8,304 nt of DNA from an uncultured Eubacteriales bacterium (GTDB lineage: Bacteria; Bacillota; Clostridia; Oscillospirales; Oscillospiraceae). The notes below the pieces were generated by a model. The model saw only the letters and a list, made by a program, of their open reading frames with translations. It did not search any database and was not told the origin of the DNA. The stretch is from contig CAJKNS010000095.1 in NCBI GenBank assembly GCA_905201305.1, positions 1-8,304 on the forward strand, given 5' to 3'. This document shows, piece after piece, positions 6,195 to 8,304 of the stretch; positions within the stretch are counted from its first letter, which is position 1, and each line of letters starts with the position of its first letter. A program made the position numbers and the translations under genes.

Positions 6195-6224
6195 GAAGCC
6201 CCCTCCAATTGGGGAGGGGGCTTC
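6195..6224 (-). terminator. Strong GC-rich hairpin after the large surface-protein gene
   Basis: A perfect 12-bp stem (gaagccccctcc at 6195-6206, ggagggggcttc at 6213-6224) with a 6-nt loop begins 15 nt beyond the stop of the minus-strand surface protein. The following minus-strand bases (TATCTCC) are only weakly U-rich, so it may be a partial terminator or an RNA-stabilising hairpin between this gene and the Dabb gene. Confidence 0.65.
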
Positions 6225-6239
6225 GTTTCCTTCGTTCGG

Positions 6240-6400
6240 TCAGGGATTGACGACGATATCACCGGTATAGGTGCCGGCGCCGGAAACCGCCCTGCCATCT
6301 ACGGTAATGGTGCCGCAGACCTTGGAGTCCTGGCTGATGGTCAGGCTCTTTAAGTAGCTGGTGCCGGTAACGTTCCAAACTGCGCCGTCCTCCAGCGTCA
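6240..6400 (-). other. C-terminal module shared with the left surface protein
   Basis: Residues with the order L-T-L-E-D-G-A-V-W-N-V-T, L-K-S-L-T-I, G-T-I-T-V-D-G and G-T-Y-T-G-D-I-V-V match in order and spacing the stretch W-K-V-T, V-S-N-L-E-I, V-T-I-T-F-D and G-T-Y-G-N-V-T-L at about 285-455 of the plus-strand surface protein. It probably forms the C-terminal cap of the beta-solenoid. Confidence 0.6.
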
Positions 6401-8304
6401 GGGAGACGGGGTTATTTACCGCAGGAGCCGCAGTGTTCTTCAGACGACCGGCATAGAGATATGCCTTGTCGTCTACCACATGATAGTCCGCAGTGGTCTT
6501 TGCGTCCCAATGGTTGTCCTGCTCAAAGACTGTGCCGCCGGGGGCGACGGTGCCGTCTGCCTTCAGGTGGTTGGCATGGGAAGAGGATACCACACCGGTC
6601 AGGGTGGAATGCTTCAGAGTCACACTCAGACCGTGCTTTGCGCCATAGACGGAGTTGTAGATATCACCGGTCAGGGTTTCGCCGGTAAATACTGCGGTGG
6701 AATCGGGGATCTCCCGCTCTGCCGGTGCTACGGTGGACCAATCGTCCTCCTGCATGGGCACCACATACTTCCGGGTCACAATGCCGCCTGCATCGTCACT
6801 CTCCAGCTGCTGAATCAGCACGCCGTTTTCGCCCAGCTTGATCTCGGCATCCTTTACGTCAATATGAACATAAGCGCCGGACTTGATCTGGAAGCCGCAC
6901 TTGTCAAAGTCATAGGAGCCACCTTCTACGGTGAGGTTGCCGCCCTGCGCCTGATGCCACATGAAGCCTGCTCTGCCCGCCTTCGCCGTAACGTTCTTAA
7001 AGGTCATGGGCTTGACGCCGGTGCAGATCAGAATGTAGTCAGGAGAATAGAACTGGCAATCCTCAAACAGGTTGGTCACGCCGCCGTCGCCATACGCCAC
7101 ATAGCCGCTGCCGCCCATGGTGTAGCCCCAGGTCTTCCCTGCCACGGTCTTGGTGGCAGTGTACTCCTTGCCGGGCACTGCCTCTTCCAGAGAGCCAACG
7201 CCAGCAAGGACGTTCTTTACGGTCAGAGATGTGGGAGGATAGCCGGAATCGGTGGACAGGGGCGCCCACTTCTCCGCCACCACAATGCTGTTTTCATAGC
7301 TAACCTGACCTGCCTCCAGCACGTTGGTGGCGCGGCAGTTGCCATCCAGACCCAGTGCAAAGGGAACGCACTTCATCATGGGAACAGACAGGCTGCGGAA
7401 ATCATTATCAAAGGGATCGGCATCCTTGGAATCGATGACGGAATCCTCCACCTTCAGGTGGCTCTCACCGCCGCACCAAACTGCGGAACGGATGGCACCC
7501 TCCACGTGAATGCGGGCATCCTTCACCACAACGTCAGCGTCGCCGGTGGTCATAATACCGGCACCATAGCCCTGGAAATCGTTGCCGCCGTTGCCCACGA
7601 ATGTGAGGTCAGCGCCGTCGATCTCATACTTGCCGCCGGTTACCATCACACCGTTGAACAGGTGCTCATGGTTGTCGATTTTCAGGTTCTCTGCCTTTTC
7701 GCCGGATACAGTACCGCCAAGAATGGCTGCCTTTACCGACTTGTCCTCCACGATCTTGCCGTCCTTTACAAACAGTGCCGTGCGGAAGTGATGGGTATGG
7801 ACGCCGCCGGGTCCGCCGGTGGTTTTGAGATAGGAATCGGTTACGGTCAGGGTGACATTCTCATAGGTGCCGGGCTTCATGTTGGTGCCCACACCGGAGA
7901 CGGTCATGGTAAGCTCCTTGCCGGGAACTGCCATGTAGATCTCGTCTTCCCCAATGGTCAGGGTGGAAAGCTCCTGGGTCTTGTCCACCAGCTTCAGCGT
8001 GGGCATGCCGTTTTCGCCCTTCAGCAGTGCCTGGGCTACCTGTGCGCAGGCTTCGTCCAGCGTCGGACCGGCAGGAACAAACTCCGTCTTCTTGCCGCCA
8101 AGGGCAGCAGCCTTTTCTGCCATGGTCTTGCGTGCTTCCTCGGATGCAGGCGCCTGAGGCTTCAGGAAGAAATCCTCCCCCTGATTCTCCGGCTCCACCA
8201 GACCCAGTGTATAGCAAAGCGCTACCGACTCAGGATTCTTGGCATCGCCAAAGTCCTTCAGTTCCTGCGCAGTACCGGGCTTTGTGGGTCCCATGGGCGG
8301 GGGA
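6240..8304 (-). CDS. Large secreted beta-helix protein with SLH-like segment (5' partial)
   Basis: The frame runs from the right edge to a TGA at 6240-6242 and gives 687 visible residues. It is open beyond the window: residues P-P-P precede the Met at 8294, no ribosome binding site or signal peptide is there, so that Met is not the start. The first part (8106-8261) resembles an S-layer homology repeat. A helical linker follows (to about 8000), then about 550 residues of Gly/Thr/Val/Asp-rich short strands such as V-V-V-K-D-A-R-I, L-K-V-E-D-S-V-I, L-T-V-E-G-G-S-Y and H-I-D-V-K-D-A-E-I. This is the pattern of a right-handed parallel beta-helix (pectin-lyase-like fold). The last about 50 residues share the W-x-V-T, L-x-I, G-T-Y module with the surface protein at 1-698. 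The protein ends right after it, with no C-terminal anchor. Nine cysteines are visible. It is likely a cell-wall-bound adhesin or glycan-binding/cleaving protein, but no catalytic motif is recognised. Confidence 0.85.
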   Translation of the reverse strand, partial: PPPMGPTKPGTAQELKDFGDAKNPESVALCYTLGLVEPENQGEDFFLKPQAPASEEARKTMAEKAAALGGKKTEFVPAGPTLDEACAQVAQALLKGENGMPTLKLVDKTQELSTLTIGEDEIYMAVPGKELTMTVSGVGTNMKPGTYENVTLTVTDSYLKTTGGPGGVHTHHFRTALFVKDGKIVEDKSVKAAILGGTVSGEKAENLKIDNHEHLFNGVMVTGGKYEIDGADLTFVGNGGNDFQGYGAGIMTTGDADVVVKDARIHVEGAIRSAVWCGGESHLKVEDSVIDSKDADPFDNDFRSLSVPMMKCVPFALGLDGNCRATNVLEAGQVSYENSIVVAEKWAPLSTDSGYPPTSLTVKNVLAGVGSLEEAVPGKEYTATKTVAGKTWGYTMGGSGYVAYGDGGVTNLFEDCQFYSPDYILICTGVKPMTFKNVTAKAGRAGFMWHQAQGGNLTVEGGSYDFDKCGFQIKSGAYVHIDVKDAEIKLGENGVLIQQLESDDAGGIVTRKYVVPMQEDDWSTVAPAEREIPDSTAVFTGETLTGDIYNSVYGAKHGLSVTLKHSTLTGVVSSSHANHLKADGTVAPGGTVFEQDNHWDAKTTADYHVVDDKAYLYAGRLKNTAAPAVNNPVSLTLEDGAVWNVTGTSYLKSLTISQDSKVCGTITVDGRAVSGAGTYTGDIVVNP
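8106..8261 (-). other. SLH-like cell-wall-binding segment in the large surface protein
   Basis: The encoded stretch reads L-K-D-F-G-D-A, then S-V-A-L-C-Y-T-L-G-L-V-E-P, then F-F-L-K-P, then S-E-E-A-R-K-T-M-A-E-K-A. This follows the S-layer homology order: a D-V/D-A start, an A-x-x-x-G-L/I-V turn, F-x-P, and T/S-R/E-E-A-x-x-M-x. It lacks the usual G-Y/D-G-T turn and the exact I-T-R-A/E-E signature, so it is a divergent or degenerate unit. Further repeats would lie off the window. Confidence 0.45.

Noticed and set aside
8292..8294. ATG at 8294 as the true start of the large surface protein
   Set aside because: The frame stays open to the window edge (Pro codons upstream), no ribosome binding site is present and no signal peptide follows.
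1..8304. CRISPR array, tRNA/rRNA genes, insertion sequences
   Set aside because: No regularly spaced direct repeats, no cloverleaf-like or rRNA-like stretch, and no transposase or terminal inverted repeats were seen.

Overview
The window is about 8.3 kb of GC-rich DNA from what looks like a low-copy chromosomal region of an anaerobic Clostridia member. The Oscillospiraceae/Ruminococcaceae of the gut are the most likely group. This is inferred from strong AGGAGG-type ribosome binding sites, sigma-A-like promoters, the protein families present, and large extracellular beta-solenoid proteins with either a C-terminal membrane anchor or an SLH-like segment. No RNA gene, transposon, phage gene or CRISPR array was seen.

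Layout, left to right. (1) Positions 1-698, plus strand: the C-terminal part of a surface protein with beta-strand repeats, an acidic/proline stalk and one membrane anchor, closed by a clear terminator (731-780). (2) Positions 791-2014, minus strand: a two-gene operon for a split ThrE-type exporter, the YjjP-like large subunit followed by the YjjB-like small subunit. (3) Positions 2045-2111: two divergent sigma-A promoters almost back to back, one for the exporter and one for the plus-strand operon. (4) Positions 2164-5743, plus strand: a tight three-gene operon of a D-2-hydroxyacid dehydrogenase, a trigger-factor-like chaperone/prolyl isomerase, and an N-acyl-D-amino-acid deacylase. (5) A hairpin at 5788-5823 ends this operon and also the convergent small Dabb-domain gene (5839-6168, minus). 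(6) Positions 6240-8304, minus strand: a large secreted beta-helix protein open at its 5' end, with an SLH-like stretch near the window edge.

How the genes may work together. The deacylase would free D-amino acids from N-acyl forms, and the dehydrogenase would interconvert 2-keto acids and D-2-hydroxyacids. The divergent exporter belongs to a family that moves threonine/serine or dicarboxylates. A link between D-amino/hydroxy acid metabolism and export is plausible but is inference. The most unusual item is the trigger-factor-like protein: its FKBP domain is intact, but the ribosome-docking GFRxGK loop is lost, and it sits in a metabolic operon. It therefore looks like a ribosome-independent paralogue. 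The two surface proteins at the window ends share a recognisable C-terminal module but appear to be anchored in different ways.
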